From: Bacteriovorax sp. PP10
Lineage (GTDB): Bacteria; Bdellovibrionota; Bacteriovoracia; Bacteriovoracales; Bacteriovoracaceae
DNA: 48,820 nt
Direction: 5' to 3'
NCBI RefSeq assembly: GCF_035013165.1
Contig: NZ_JAYGJQ010000004.1
Location: 1 to 48,820 of the forward strand
In this document: piece after piece, positions 16,183 to 25,411 of the stretch
Position numbering within the stretch: position 1 is the stretch's first letter
How the letters are laid out: each line of letters starts with the position of its first letter
The notes under the pieces: generated by a model
Databases searched by the model: none
The model's input: only the letters and a program-made list of their open reading frames with translations
What the model was told of the DNA's origin: nothing
Position numbers and translations under genes: made by a program

Positions 16183-16953
16183 TTAGAAGACTATTTCAAC
16201 CGGACAGTGGTCACTTCCCAGCACTTGTTGAAGGTGTTTCACCGACTTCATGCGCTTCTTAATATTCTCATCTATAAAGAAGTAGTCCAGACGCCACCCA
16301 ATATTTTTTTCGCGGCATCCACCTCTATAAGTCCACCACGTATATTCATCTTTTTTATCCGGAAACTGAACTCTGAAAGCATCATAAAAGCCGGCATCAA
16401 CCATCTCAGTTAAAAACGCCCTCTCGTGAGGAAGAAATCCCGTGCTGTTGATATTCGTTTTCGGACGAGCAATATCGATCTCATGATGAGCAGTATTTAA
16501 ATCACCCGTAATCAAGACGCCCTTTTTCTTCGAAAGCTCTTTTGCTAATTTAAACACTTCGCGAGAAAAACGCAGTTTATAATCCACGCGTGAGTGATCA
16601 TCTTTTCCATTGGGAAAATACCCTGAGAGCAAATGAAAATCTTCATACTCAGCAGCGATGAATCTTCCTTCAACATCAAACTCTTCAATGCCGATTCCAA
16701 CAGTAATTTTCAGTGGAGCAGGTGATCCTTTTTTAATCATAAGGGCCGTTCCAGAGTATCCAGGGCGAACAGCAGGATTCAAATGCACTTCATAATGAGG
16801 CGCCCATTGCTCTAATAAGTGGGCAACATTTTCCTTAGAGGCCTTTATTTCCTGCAAGGCGATTATGTCTGGCGAATGTATAGTGAACCATTCTGCAAAG
16901 CCTTTTTGAGCTACGGCCCGAAGGCCGTTGATATTCCATGTAACAATATGCAC
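16183..16953 (-). CDS. xth: Exodeoxyribonuclease III / AP endonuclease
   Basis: 256 residues, standard for the ExoIII family of base-excision repair. All metal and catalytic motifs are present: WNING (6-10), LQEIK with Glu35, the NGKDDHSR loop, GDLNTAH near 149, WRLDYFF near 220 and GSDHCP with Asp248-His249. It cuts at abasic sites and trims 3' ends. The start is a GTG with GAGGT six bases upstream. Confidence 0.95.
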   Translation of the reverse strand: MHIVTWNINGLRAVAQKGFAEWFTIHSPDIIALQEIKASKENVAHLLEQWAPHYEVHLNPAVRPGYSGTALMIKKGSPAPLKITVGIGIEEFDVEGRFIAAEYEDFHLLSGYFPNGKDDHSRVDYKLRFSREVFKLAKELSKKKGVLITGDLNTAHHEIDIARPKTNINSTGFLPHERAFLTEMVDAGFYDAFRVQFPDKKDEYTWWTYRGGCREKNIGWRLDYFFIDENIKKRMKSVKHLQQVLGSDHCPVEIVF

Positions 16954-17153
16954 AAATAACCTCGATGAATAATTTTTACATTTCTTATAAAAATTTTGTT
17001 TAAGTTTTTCTTAAAGTTTGTTAAGGTAGTCTAAAGCTTGAAACCTTAACGGTTTAAAAATAAATTAATTCGTACGGGAATATAAACAAAAATAACAACT
17101 AAGTAAGTACCACATACAACGTGTGCGTGACGACCTTCTGGAGGACAAATTAT

Positions 17154-17468
17154 ATGAGATCATTTAAAAATATCGCTGCTCTAATCAGAACTAAACGAAT
17201 TAACCACCCAAAAAGTTATTCGCAATCAGATCTGTCATTACTGTTAGGATACAAAAATGGCCAGTTCATTTCTAACGTAGAGCGCGGACTATGCAACGTT
17301 CCATTAAAAATGATGAAGAAGATTTCTGAAGTTCTAGACATCTCTGCTGAAGAAATTAAAACTTCGATCTTAAAAGATCATGAAGAAACTTTAACGAACT
17401 ACTTCAACAAGTCAGCGACGAGCAAAAAAGCTCCAACTCGCGAACTAGAAAACGTAGACGTTCTTTAA
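17154..17468 (+). CDS. XRE-family helix-turn-helix regulator
   Basis: 104 residues starting at the ATG behind GGAGG (17141-17145); an in-frame ATG 33 bp upstream lacks a ribosome site. The HTH covers about residues 5-60: NIAALIRTKRI, YSQSDLSLLLGYKNGQFISN and VPLKMMKKISEVLDIS. The C-terminal tail is Lys- and Thr-rich and disordered. An AAACC-TTAAC-GGTTT inverted repeat at 17041-17055 in the long leader could be its operator (weak). Confidence 0.8.
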   Translation: MRSFKNIAALIRTKRINHPKSYSQSDLSLLLGYKNGQFISNVERGLCNVPLKMMKKISEVLDISAEEIKTSILKDHEETLTNYFNKSATSKKAPTRELENVDVL

Positions 17469-17484
17469 TTCTCTTTGAAAAACA

Positions 17485-17517
17485 CTTCAGGCCAACACTA
17501 ATAATGTTGGCCTGAAG
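17485..17517. terminator. Hairpin between convergent genes
   Basis: Perfect 13-bp arms CTTCAGGCCAACA and TGTTGGCCTGAAG around a 7-nt loop. No T-run follows on either strand, but its position between two convergent stops (17468 and 17525) suits a bidirectional terminator. Confidence 0.7.
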
Positions 17518-17524
17518 ACCGCTC

Positions 17525-18301
17525 TTAAAAGCCTTTATATTTCAAATAATCTTCTGCCGATCCCACACTTTCTTCTTCATCGCCCGAATAATCCGCTGCA
17601 ATTTGTGAGCGAAGTAAATGAGGCTCTGCCGGTGGTAAATCATCAGGAACAACGTCACCTTCAACTGGAATCGCGTGATTCGTCGTATAGATGCGATCGT
17701 ACTGGTAACCGTTATTTCTCTTTTCAAATAATGTCATAACATCTGGTGCTAGCTTAGATTCAAATTCACGAATGTCATTTAACGTATTATAAAAATTTCT
17801 TTCTAATTTATTTTTTTGCGCAGGATCTGCTCTGTAAAACAGGTCGTGGTATTTTCTGCGGGCAATAATATGTTGATCCAGTAGGTTTAAATATTTTTCG
17901 TAGATACGTTCAATATTTAATGGCCCGCCACTTCCTTGCGGTTGTGGTGGACGAGCTTCGCCCTGAGGACGTGGCTTATTCTGCTGAGGGTGTCTGCGCT
18001 TTTGCCCTTGGCCTTGCTGCTGATTCGGGTTTTGCCCTTGCGGACGAGGCTGATTAGGGTTGTGCGGACGATTTTGATTAGGATTCTGTGGACGCGGTTG
18101 ACCCTGAGGTCTCGGTTGTCCCTGCCCTTGAGCTTGTGCCGGCGCATTTGGATCACGCGGCTGTCCTGGTTCTCTTGGAGGAGCATTCGGATCACGCGGA
18201 CGGTTATTATTTCTACGTCTGTTGCGATTTCGGTTAGGGTTATTGGGGTTACTATTGGCAGGTGGCGTTCCACCAGCATTATTATTTGATTGTTCTGTCA
18301 T
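17525..18301 (-). CDS. Pro/Asn/Gln/Arg-rich disordered protein with C-terminal helical domain
   Basis: 258 residues. Residues 1-125 are low complexity, built from N, P, R, Q and G with repeats such as RPQGQPRPQ and NPNQ, strongly basic and certainly disordered. Residues 128-210 form a helical domain (IERIYEKYLNLLDQHIIARRKYHD). The end is acidic (GDEEESVGSAEDYL). Basic disordered tails of this type often bind RNA or DNA; that is inference. No signal peptide. The family is not recognised, though the C-terminal part looks conserved enough to be a lineage-specific domain. Confidence 0.7.
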   Translation of the reverse strand: MTEQSNNNAGGTPPANSNPNNPNRNRNRRRNNNRPRDPNAPPREPGQPRDPNAPAQAQGQGQPRPQGQPRPQNPNQNRPHNPNQPRPQGQNPNQQQGQGQKRRHPQQNKPRPQGEARPPQPQGSGGPLNIERIYEKYLNLLDQHIIARRKYHDLFYRADPAQKNKLERNFYNTLNDIREFESKLAPDVMTLFEKRNNGYQYDRIYTTNHAIPVEGDVVPDDLPPAEPHLLRSQIAADYSGDEEESVGSAEDYLKYKGF

Positions 18302-18472
18302 AAAATTCCTTTCATTATTTCTTCTTTCATTATTGTGAAAAACTTATTTAAGTCAATTCGCAGCATGCCCAAATGTTTATTTACCAAATCTTTTGTTGGA
18401 GTTATTCTAATGCAGGCAAGTTTTATAGATCCATTATTTATTCGTAATAATATTTTTTTATAGGGAGACCTT

Positions 18473-19465
18473 ATGAGCGCAAAAAATCGCGTAAAAGTAG
18501 CTGTCACGGGCGCAGCAGGACAAATTGGTTATGCACTTCTTTTTAGAATTGCTTCAGGACAAATGTTTGGGCCGGAAACTGAAGTTGAACTTCAACTGAT
18601 CGAACTAGAGCAAGCTCTTGGTGCACTTAAAGGTGTAGCAATGGAACTAGACGACTGTGCTTTCCCAATGCTTAAAAAAATCACTTGTACATCTGACTAC
18701 GCAGTTGGATTCAAAGATGTTAACTGGGCCATCCTAGTTGGATCTGTTCCAAGAAAAGACGGAATGGAGAGAGCTGATCTACTAAAGATCAACGGTGGAA
18801 TTTTCACAACTCAAGGACAAGCGATTGCTGCTAACGCTGCAAAAGACGTTCGCGTTTTCGTAGTTGGAAATCCATGTAACACGAATGCTTTAATCTGTAT
18901 GAATGCTGCTAAAGGTGTTCCTTCTGACAGATTCTATGCAATGACGATGCTTGATGAAAACAGAGCTAAAACTCAACTTGCTCAAAAAGCTGGTGTTGAT
19001 GTGACAGCTGTATCAAACATGACTATCTGGGGTAACCACTCTGCAACTCAGTACCCTGATTTCTACTCAGCGAAAATCAACGGTAAACCAGCTTCAGAAG
19101 TTATTACTGACACTGAATGGTTAAAAGGAACTTTCATTGAAACTGTTCAAAAGCGTGGAGCTGCAATCATTAAAGCTCGCGGATTATCTTCTGCTGCTTC
19201 AGCTGCAAACGCTGTTGTAGATGGAATTTTCAATCTTACTCACGACACTAAAAACGGTGACAACTTCTCAATGTGTTTAGCTTCTAACGGAGAGTACGGC
19301 GTAGATAAGGGATTAATTTTCTCTTTCCCATGCACAACTGTTGGTGGAAAACTAAAAATCGTTGAAGGTGTAAAACTCAATGACTTCAGCACAGAAAAAT
19401 TCAATGTAACATTGAATGAATTACGTTCTGAAAGAGACGCAGTAAAAGAATTAGGATTAATCTAA
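18473..19465 (+). CDS. mdh: Malate dehydrogenase (NAD-dependent)
   Basis: 330 residues, the long cytosolic-type MDH. The NAD motif TGAAGQIG is at 12-19. Substrate arginines are in [11 protein letters not shown] (Arg94, Arg100), NPCNTNAL follows at 133, the catalytic pair is in LDENRAK (Asp161, Arg164), and [10 protein letters not shown] holds His189. It interconverts malate and oxaloacetate in the TCA cycle. A GGGAG ribosome site precedes the ATG and a strong terminator follows 27 bp after the stop, so it is a single-gene unit. The upstream spacer (18302-18472) is divergent from the Pro/Asn-rich gene and must hold both promoters. Confidence 0.96.
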   Translation: MSAKNRVKVAVTGAAGQIGYALLFRIASGQMFGPETEVELQLIELEQALGALKGVAMELDDCAFPMLKKITCTSDYAVGFKDVNWAILVGSVPRKDGMERADLLKINGGIFTTQGQAIAANAAKDVRVFVVGNPCNTNALICMNAAKGVPSDRFYAMTMLDENRAKTQLAQKAGVDVTAVSNMTIWGNHSATQYPDFYSAKINGKPASEVITDTEWLKGTFIETVQKRGAAIIKARGLSSAASAANAVVDGIFNLTHDTKNGDNFSMCLASNGEYGVDKGLIFSFPCTTVGGKLKIVEGVKLNDFSTEKFNVTLNELRSERDAVKELGLI

Positions 19466-19491
19466 TTCACTCAATTTAAATTTCGATTAAA

Positions 19492-19518
19492 AAAAAGGCT
19501 CCCATTGGGAGCCTTTTT
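19492..19518 (+). terminator. Bidirectional terminator of mdh
   Basis: Perfect 12-bp arms AAAAAGGCTCCC and GGGAGCCTTTTT with a 3-nt loop and T-runs in both directions, serving mdh and the convergent lipoprotein gene. Confidence 0.9.
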
Positions 19519-19528
19519 CATTAGTAGT

Positions 19529-19747
19529 CTAATATTCCTGATATTTTTCAAATCGTTTGCTATGAAATTTGTGAGGAGCTTGATCACCGTCTTCAATTTT
19601 GGACACATCGTTTTTGTTGATTTTGTCATTCTCTGTAGCTTGAGCAATTTCACGTGTGTTTGTCGAAGAACAACTTGCCAAAAGGAAGGCCGTAACCAAA
19701 CATACTGACAGGTTTGTTAGACTCTTCTTGATAATACTCGAATTCAT
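19529..19747 (-). CDS. Small lipoprotein
   Basis: 72 residues with a lipoprotein signal peptide: charged start, hydrophobic core LTNLSVCLVTAFLLA and lipobox LLASC, giving a mature protein of about 48 residues anchored at Cys. The mature part is polar and charged. A perfect AAGGAGG lies before the ATG. No family known. Confidence 0.75.
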   Translation of the reverse strand: MNSSIIKKSLTNLSVCLVTAFLLASCSSTNTREIAQATENDKINKNDVSKIEDGDQAPHKFHSKRFEKYQEY

Positions 19748-19898
19748 ATAACCTCCTTGTAAAGTCGTTCGATATCTCTCTCGTTATGAAGAAATCATTT
19801 CTTCACTTCTACTTAGTTATATTGCTAGTTCTATGCCAATATTTCTTACAGCACTTACCTTATCTTCGGTGATTTTGTGACACCAGGATAGTCGATAT

Positions 19899-20360
19899 TC
19901 ACGAAGACATGTTACGCTTTTTATGATCGACCAACTTAAAACAATGACTTTGCTCTTCCATTGATAGGGGTTTAATGCCCTCTACATTTTTTTTACGGAT
20001 CCCTTTTGACCTTATTAGTTCGTCGCCTTCTCGAATCTTTCTAGTCAACTGCATTCCAATAGTTTTCATCCAGGCCGGACAGTGAGTATGTAACTCATCC
20101 ACAGAGATTTTGATAAAATCGGTATCCTTTGTACAAATGATACTGGCACTTCTTTTACCTTCGTCAAAGAACGTCAGCTCTCCTATGTATTCTCCGGCCC
20201 CCAGATAGGCCACAGGGATGATTTGCGAGCCTTTTTGAACGAAGACCATGACTTCACCTTGTTCGATCACAAAGAGGTCTTTTTCGTTTTCTTCTGCGAG
20301 AAAAAGGATCTCGTCTTTTTTTAAAGAGATCTTAGTAGTGCCTTCTGACTCTGGATTCAT
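19899..20360 (-). CDS. Cyclic nucleotide-binding domain protein
   Basis: 153 residues dominated by one cNMP-binding beta-barrel: LFVIEQGEVMVFVQKG, then the phosphate-binding cassette GEYIGELTFFDEGKRSASI with Glu and Arg in place, then the C-helix region. There is no DNA-binding domain and no membrane segment, so it is probably a stand-alone sensor or adaptor. AAGGGAG precedes the start. It lies 12 bp after the membrane protein gene at 20373-21524 and is probably in the same transcript. Confidence 0.85.
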   Translation of the reverse strand: MNPESEGTTKISLKKDEILFLAEENEKDLFVIEQGEVMVFVQKGSQIIPVAYLGAGEYIGELTFFDEGKRSASIICTKDTDFIKISVDELHTHCPAWMKTIGMQLTRKIREGDELIRSKGIRKKNVEGIKPLSMEEQSHCFKLVDHKKRNMSS

Positions 20361-20372
20361 AATGGGGCTCCC

Positions 20373-21524
20373 TTATTCATTCACGCTTAGTATTTTCTTA
20401 ATTATGTCACCGAGCTCTTTAGTCATGTTTTGATAAAACATATTCTGCGGAACGATCTCATCAAAAAACAATCCATCGTTAGATAGTTGAGAAGTCATAT
20501 ACTGCTCGAAATCGATGACGTGGACTTGACCTTTTTTTGCCTGGGCCTTCATGATGGCATTGTAAACGGCATTTCCTCTCCAGTTAGCGCAGTCAAAGAC
20601 TGATGCTTTTAAAAGAGATTCACGGGCCAGTTTAATATCACCACTTCCCAGGGCCGCTTTACCTAAAAGATAAAATGACCTGGCATTCGACGGAGTGGCC
20701 GCTGCCAGCTCGACGGTTTTTGGAAGAGCACTTTTGTATGATCCATCTTTAAGTTCTGCTTCGATTTCCTGCTGAATACCAATCACGTCGGTATTGGTAG
20801 CGTGAGCACAAACTTCACGTGGCTCAATTTCTAAATTCACCGGAGTCGTCATCAATACTAAATTACTTTTCTTATCTTTAACCAGGTTGATGAATTCGTT
20901 CATCTCGTACTCGAAGAGTTTGAAAGCAATTTCTTTTTCCTCTAGCTTTTGCGAAGCCGCGAGAAAACTTTTATACTCTTTATAATCACCAAGGTCCTGG
21001 TAGCGAACATTGTTGTAGAGAACTTTTGACATCCAGGGAAACGTAATGATCAGTGAAATTAATCTTTCATCATCAAACGTTTTAAAGTTTTTGTAGATAC
21101 TTTTTTTATCGCGGACATCAAATCTCTGTTCAGTTAATTCACTGCTGGCACCAAAATAAATGATGATAGGTGGAAGCTTCTTTAGTCTTTTTAATTTGCG
21201 AATCGTCCTGAAGAGACTTTCGTTTTCAGCACTCCAATTGAAGATAGTCGGAGGTGTTTTGAAAGAGTCTTTAAACTGATCCTGAAGATTTTGTAAGTAG
21301 GGATCAAGGGTACGCCCCATGCGATCTCCCACAATGAGAATCTTCGCAAATTCCGCTTCCTTGATCTCATTGGCATGAGTTTCTTCGTATTTTTTATTAA
21401 AACTGTTTAGGAAGGCATAGGGGTAAGGAGTGATCACAGTGCGCTTACCGGAGTAATCCCAATATAAGTAGGCACTTAAAGATCCAATCCCTAGAAGGAG
21501 AATAATGAGTAACTTTTTTAACAT
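20373..21524 (-). CDS. Membrane-anchored protein with degenerate SGNH-like fold and TPR-like repeat
   Basis: 383 residues with a single N-terminal membrane helix (LLIILLLGIGSLSAYLYW). The soluble part carries echoes of an SGNH/GDSL hydrolase: AKILIVGDRMG (block I, where GDS would be expected), PPIIIYFGASSE, NLVLMTTPVN, and FFDEIVPQN in place of the usual D-x-x-H-P. Both Ser and His therefore seem to be lost, so it may be catalytically dead. A TPR-like helical pair is at about 275-315 (ARSFYLLGKAALGSGDIKLA). It is encoded before the cNMP-binding protein. The fold call is tentative. Confidence 0.5.
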   Translation of the reverse strand: MLKKLLIILLLGIGSLSAYLYWDYSGKRTVITPYPYAFLNSFNKKYEETHANEIKEAEFAKILIVGDRMGRTLDPYLQNLQDQFKDSFKTPPTIFNWSAENESLFRTIRKLKRLKKLPPIIIYFGASSELTEQRFDVRDKKSIYKNFKTFDDERLISLIITFPWMSKVLYNNVRYQDLGDYKEYKSFLAASQKLEEKEIAFKLFEYEMNEFINLVKDKKSNLVLMTTPVNLEIEPREVCAHATNTDVIGIQQEIEAELKDGSYKSALPKTVELAAATPSNARSFYLLGKAALGSGDIKLARESLLKASVFDCANWRGNAVYNAIMKAQAKKGQVHVIDFEQYMTSQLSNDGLFFDEIVPQNMFYQNMTKELGDIIKKILSVNE

Positions 21525-21536
21525 ACTTTGATTATA
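21525..21536 (-). promoter_or_regulatory. -10 box directly before the ATG, possible leaderless transcript
   Basis: On the minus strand TATAAT (21536-21531) ends six bases before the ATG at 21524, so transcription would start at or next to the start codon. No Shine-Dalgarno sequence is present, which agrees with a leaderless mRNA. The -35 region is poor. Confidence 0.35.
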
Positions 21537-21581
21537 GGTGTTTTTTTGGTATCTAAAAGAGCGTTTTTAATAAGGAAAAGT

Positions 21582-22805
21582 ATGACCACTAAGATTTGGA
21601 CCCCAGAACTTTTATCGCCTGCCGGAAGCTTGGAAAAGCTGAAAGTCGCCGTGCTTTACGGAGCTGATGCCGTCTATCTTGGCGGACAAAAATTCGGACT
21701 TCGTCAGGCCTCAGATAATTTTACAGCACACGAACTGAAAGAAGGTGTTGAGTTTGCTCACGCTCATGGAAGTTTAGTTTATGTTGTTCTTAATAGTTTT
21801 CTTCACGACAAAGATCTTGAAGAGCTACCGGAGTTTTTAACTCTTCTATCAGATTTAAAAGTGGATGCCGTGATCGTTTCTGATTTAGGTGTCATTACTG
21901 AGATTCAAAAACATTCTAATTTAGTCGTGCATTTATCAACTCAAGCAAGCTGCTTAAACGTTGAGTCCGCAAAACTGTGGAAAAAAATGGGTGTCACTAG
22001 AATCGTTCTTGGACGTGAAGTGACAATCGCTGAGGCCAAAAAAATTAAACAAGAGACAGGTTTAGAAATTGAAATGTTCGTACACGGATCAATGTGTATG
22101 GCGTTCTCTGGAAACTGTGTGATCTCGAACTATACTCAAGGCCGTGACTCAAACAGAGGTGGATGCGCGCATTCATGTCGTTTTGAATACAGTATTGATT
22201 TTGATAAAGAAAAAAATGAAGAAGCTAAAAAGGCTTACTTCATGTCTTCAAAAGACTTAGAAGGAATCCGTCTTCTGACTGAATTCATCGAAGCTGGAAT
22301 TGATTCATTGAAAGTAGAAGGACGAAATAAAAGTCACTACTACGCAGGAACAGTTTCAAAAGTTTACTCACAAGCTCTTGCTTACTATAAAGAACACGGA
22401 AACTTCTTGTCTGACGATTTAATCCGTTGGGAAGAAGAACTAAGAAAGATCTCTCACAGAGACTACACGACTGGAAGCTTAGATCAGCACGCTGATGAGT
22501 CTTCAATTTATAATCAACGTGAAAGCGATGATAATGAATACGTTGTGAGTGGTGTAATTTTAGAAGTAAAAGAAAACGAACATATTCTTCTTGAAGTAAG
22601 AAGTGCGTTTCACCCAGGTGAGACACTAGAGATCATGCCTTTCAAAGGGAGAGTGATTTCTCATACCGTCAATACTGTTAAGACGATTGCTGACGTTGAC
22701 GTTCCAAAGTCAAAACCAGGAAGCGTGGTAAAGGTTCCTTACGTTGCTGGTGCTGAGCAATTCAACATCATCAGAAAACGAGTGATGATGGAGGCACAAG
22801 TATGA
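21582..22805 (+). CDS. U32-family protein (TrhP/RlhA-like), cysteine-containing member
   Basis: 407 residues from the ATG behind AAGGA; an in-frame ATG at 21528 has no ribosome site. The family start ELLSPAGSLEKLKVAVLYGADAVYLGG is clear. The signature region EMFVHGSMCMAFSGNC followed by GGCAHSCRFEY gives four cysteines able to bind an iron-sulfur cluster. Once called collagenase-like peptidases, U32 proteins studied more recently act in prephenate-dependent tRNA or rRNA hydroxylation (TrhP, RlhA). The ATG of the next U32-like gene overlaps the stop by 4 bp, recalling two-gene TrhP pairs of other bacteria. Confidence 0.85.
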   Translation: MTTKIWTPELLSPAGSLEKLKVAVLYGADAVYLGGQKFGLRQASDNFTAHELKEGVEFAHAHGSLVYVVLNSFLHDKDLEELPEFLTLLSDLKVDAVIVSDLGVITEIQKHSNLVVHLSTQASCLNVESAKLWKKMGVTRIVLGREVTIAEAKKIKQETGLEIEMFVHGSMCMAFSGNCVISNYTQGRDSNRGGCAHSCRFEYSIDFDKEKNEEAKKAYFMSSKDLEGIRLLTEFIEAGIDSLKVEGRNKSHYYAGTVSKVYSQALAYYKEHGNFLSDDLIRWEEELRKISHRDYTTGSLDQHADESSIYNQRESDDNEYVVSGVILEVKENEHILLEVRSAFHPGETLEIMPFKGRVISHTVNTVKTIADVDVPKSKPGSVVKVPYVAGAEQFNIIRKRVMMEAQV

Positions 22806-24013
22806 AGTTTATTACTTATGCTGATACACTTTCTCAACTCGTCACTCTAAACGATTTAGTTGTTGCTAAAAACTTCGATAAAAATAATCTTGAAGTCATC
22901 GTTGGAACATCTGCACTTTCTCGCTACAGCGAAGCTAGTGTTGAAACTCTTCTCGAGATGATTGCAGTTAACCAAAAGTTCCAGTTACCATTGGTTCTAG
23001 AATGGGATGTGCTTGCTCAAGAAACTCTTTTCCAAAAGAACGCAGAGCTTATCGCTCGTTTACCTCTTCACGAATTTAAGGCCATCCGAGTTCAAGACCC
23101 TGGGGCACTTAATCTAGTAAAAGAAAAATACTCATGGCTTAAAGTTCAGTTGATTCTAGAAAACGGAAATCACAACTATGCGGGTCTTACTCGTTGGAGT
23201 GAATTCTTAGGTGAACAGTTAGACCGCTTAGTTTTATCAAACGAGCTTTCTCGCGAACACCTTCGTACATACGCAACAGAATTAAAAAGTGGACTAGAAG
23301 TTCTAGTCTACGGACGTATCCTTCTTTTCTATTCTCCAAGACTACTTTTATCTCCACTTAAAAAAGAAGAGATCGAAAAAAATCTTGTCGATAAAAACAT
23401 CGAGGCCTTCGGTACAAGCGAAGAGAGCCCACACGCTGGTTTCCCTTTAATTGAAAATCGTCACGGCACTTTTATGTTCAACGTAAAAGACTTGTACCTG
23501 CTTGAACATTTAGATGAATTAAAATCATTAAATCTTGCGGCCGTAAGATTCGATTTACGTTTCGACGATAGCTTTAAGCACTTAGACCAAATGATGGATC
23601 TATACCTTGGATCAATTGCTCATGAAAGCATTCCAGAGATCAGAGCAAATCACTCACGTCCGATGATTAAAGGTTTTTACAATATCAATAAAACTGATGT
23701 TCTTTTTACAAAACTAAAAAATAAAAGAATCCAAAGACTAGACGACAACTATATTGGTGAGATCGTCGACGTTGAAAGAGACCAGCAGATCGCTTTAGTT
23801 GTTAAATCTAAAACTTTAGGCATCAAGCTTGGAGATGAGCTTCAACTGATCACTCCAGAAGGGAAAACAAAAACGATGGGACTTAAGTCTCTGTTAGATA
23901 CAAGCAAAGTCGCAATGACATCTGCTTCAACTAACGAAATCGTTTTACTTCCATACATGAGTGGAGTGGTGGCAAAAACTCAGGTGTATTTAGTCTCAAA
24001 GGATCAGGCATGA
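22802..24013 (+). CDS. U32-related protein lacking the cysteine cluster
   Basis: 403 residues. The U32 frame is recognisable from LEVLVYGRILLFYSPRLLLS and NRHGTFMFNVKDLYLLEHLDEL, which match the family's VHGR...YSPRC and FN-KDL-L segments, but HG became YG and the cysteines are gone. It cannot bind the Fe-S cluster itself and is probably a structural or RNA-binding partner of the preceding U32 protein. It overlaps that gene and the next one by 4 bp each. Confidence 0.75.
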   Translation: MKFITYADTLSQLVTLNDLVVAKNFDKNNLEVIVGTSALSRYSEASVETLLEMIAVNQKFQLPLVLEWDVLAQETLFQKNAELIARLPLHEFKAIRVQDPGALNLVKEKYSWLKVQLILENGNHNYAGLTRWSEFLGEQLDRLVLSNELSREHLRTYATELKSGLEVLVYGRILLFYSPRLLLSPLKKEEIEKNLVDKNIEAFGTSEESPHAGFPLIENRHGTFMFNVKDLYLLEHLDELKSLNLAAVRFDLRFDDSFKHLDQMMDLYLGSIAHESIPEIRANHSRPMIKGFYNINKTDVLFTKLKNKRIQRLDDNYIGEIVDVERDQQIALVVKSKTLGIKLGDELQLITPEGKTKTMGLKSLLDTSKVAMTSASTNEIVLLPYMSGVVAKTQVYLVSKDQA

Positions 24014-24345
24014 AATCTATCATTGCCGCTATTCTTTTAACTTTCTCTTCTGTGATCATGGCAGCTGACTACCAGTGCTTCAGTTACAATACTGGCATGC
24101 AGGTACTCGCTAATTCTGATACAGGCGAAATCGTTATTAAAGACCGCTTTGGCAATGAACTGGATGTCATCACTGACTCAACAACTAATATTAGAATCCT
24201 TGCAACGATCCCGGAAACAACTCAGGTTCTTTTCGTGAAAGACAACGACACGATTGTGATCATTCAAGAGCAAGGAGATTCTATTCGTGGTGTGTACGGA
24301 GTCGATGATTCTTACCAATGCCGTATTCGAAAACCCACTCTATAA
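24010..24345 (+). CDS. Small secreted protein, unknown
   Basis: 111 residues with a signal peptide (IIAAILLTFSSVIMA, cleaved after MAA) and a mature beta-rich domain with Cys at each end (DYQCF and YQCRI), probably disulfide-bonded in the periplasm. It overlaps the U32-like gene by 4 bp and ends the operon before the terminator at 24352. No family recognised. Confidence 0.6.
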   Translation: MKSIIAAILLTFSSVIMAADYQCFSYNTGMQVLANSDTGEIVIKDRFGNELDVITDSTTNIRILATIPETTQVLFVKDNDTIVIIQEQGDSIRGVYGVDDSYQCRIRKPTL

Positions 24346-24351
24346 TTCTTT

Positions 24352-24378
24352 AAAACTGCCCCATTACGGTGGGGTTTT
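24352..24378 (+). terminator. Intrinsic terminator after the U32 operon
   Basis: CCCCA and TGGGG arms around TTACGG, with AAAAC upstream and TTTT downstream. Its first 12 bases, AAAACTGCCCCA, recur at 25411-25422 in the terminator on the other side of the transposase gene. Confidence 0.75.
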
Positions 24379-24494
24379 GCACATCTATTATTTTCATTAC
24401 TAATCTTCATTTTTTGAATTTACCTATTAGTTTTTCTAATTATTTTAGGTATCTATAATTTAAAAACTTCATCCTTTCTTGCATCCTCATTGGT

Positions 24495-25376
24495 ATGACT
24501 ACCGGCTGCCCTAATTTAGAATGCTCATACTATCAAACCATGACCTTTTGTAAAAAGGATGGGCATTATTTTCGCAAAGATGACTCTCGAAGAATTCAAA
24601 GATTTAAATGTCAGTGTTGCCAAAGAAAATTCTCGGCTTCAACCCACACGCTGGAATGGAAACAAAAGAAACGAAGAGTGAATTTTGAACTTTTCAATAT
24701 CCTTGCTTCAGGAGTCTCGATGCGAAGGTCAGCACTAATTTTGCGCGTCCATCGAACGACGGTCGATAGAAAACTGCGATATCTTGCTCAAAAATCCAGA
24801 CTTATGCATGAAGATCTCTTAAAAAAGATTGGCACAGATAAGACCGTCCATCTTCAGTTTGACGACCTTATAACGACCGAGCATACGAAACTAAAGCCAC
24901 TATCAATTACAATCGCAGTAGATGCAAAAAGAAGATTCATCCTGGGAACTGCCGTCTCTCAAATTCCAGCCTTTGGACATCTTGCTGCTCTTTCCAGGCG
25001 TAAATATGGAAAGAGAAAAAGTACTCATAAAGAACATCTATATAGCTTGTTGAATAAAGTTTCACCATTTGTAGATCAAGCTGCAAAGATTGAAAGTGAT
25101 GAACACAATTTGTATGCTCCAGCTGTTGAGAGATTTTTTCCACACGCAACTTATTTTCAGTACAAAGGTGGTCGAGGTTCAGTCGTCGGACAAGGGGAGC
25201 TAAAAAAACTTCGGCGTGATCCTCTTTTTATACTCAATCACACTTGTGCGATGCTTCGAGCAAACATCAATCGACTTATCAGGAAAACGTGGTGCACGAC
25301 TAAAGACCCAAGACGCCTTGAGGATCATCTCGCAATTTACATTGCTTTTCACAATCATGTTTTATTGAACAAATGA
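24495..25376 (+). mobile_element. Transposase with N-terminal zinc ribbon
   Basis: 293 residues. The N-terminus is a zinc ribbon (CPNLEC, then CQCCQRKFSAST near 48), followed by an HTH segment (MRRSALILRVHRTTVDRKLRYL) and a catalytic part containing LQFDDLITTEHTK, VDAKRRFILG and ESDEHNLY that could supply acidic residues of a DDE-type site. This resembles IS1/IS1595-like transposases; I cannot fix the family. I found no clear terminal inverted repeats and only one gene. It may be an intact simple IS with unrecognised ends or a stranded transposase. Confidence 0.7.
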
Positions 25377-25411
25377 TTTTTTTTATGAATTGAATACAAG
25401 AATGGAAGAAA

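Noticed and set aside
17917-18289. Arg/Leu-rich open frames in other frames of the Pro/Asn-rich gene
   Set aside because: By-products of its low-complexity composition.
20373-21524. Active SGNH hydrolase or cell-wall O-acetyl esterase
   Set aside because: The Ser of GDS and the His of DxxHP are both replaced.
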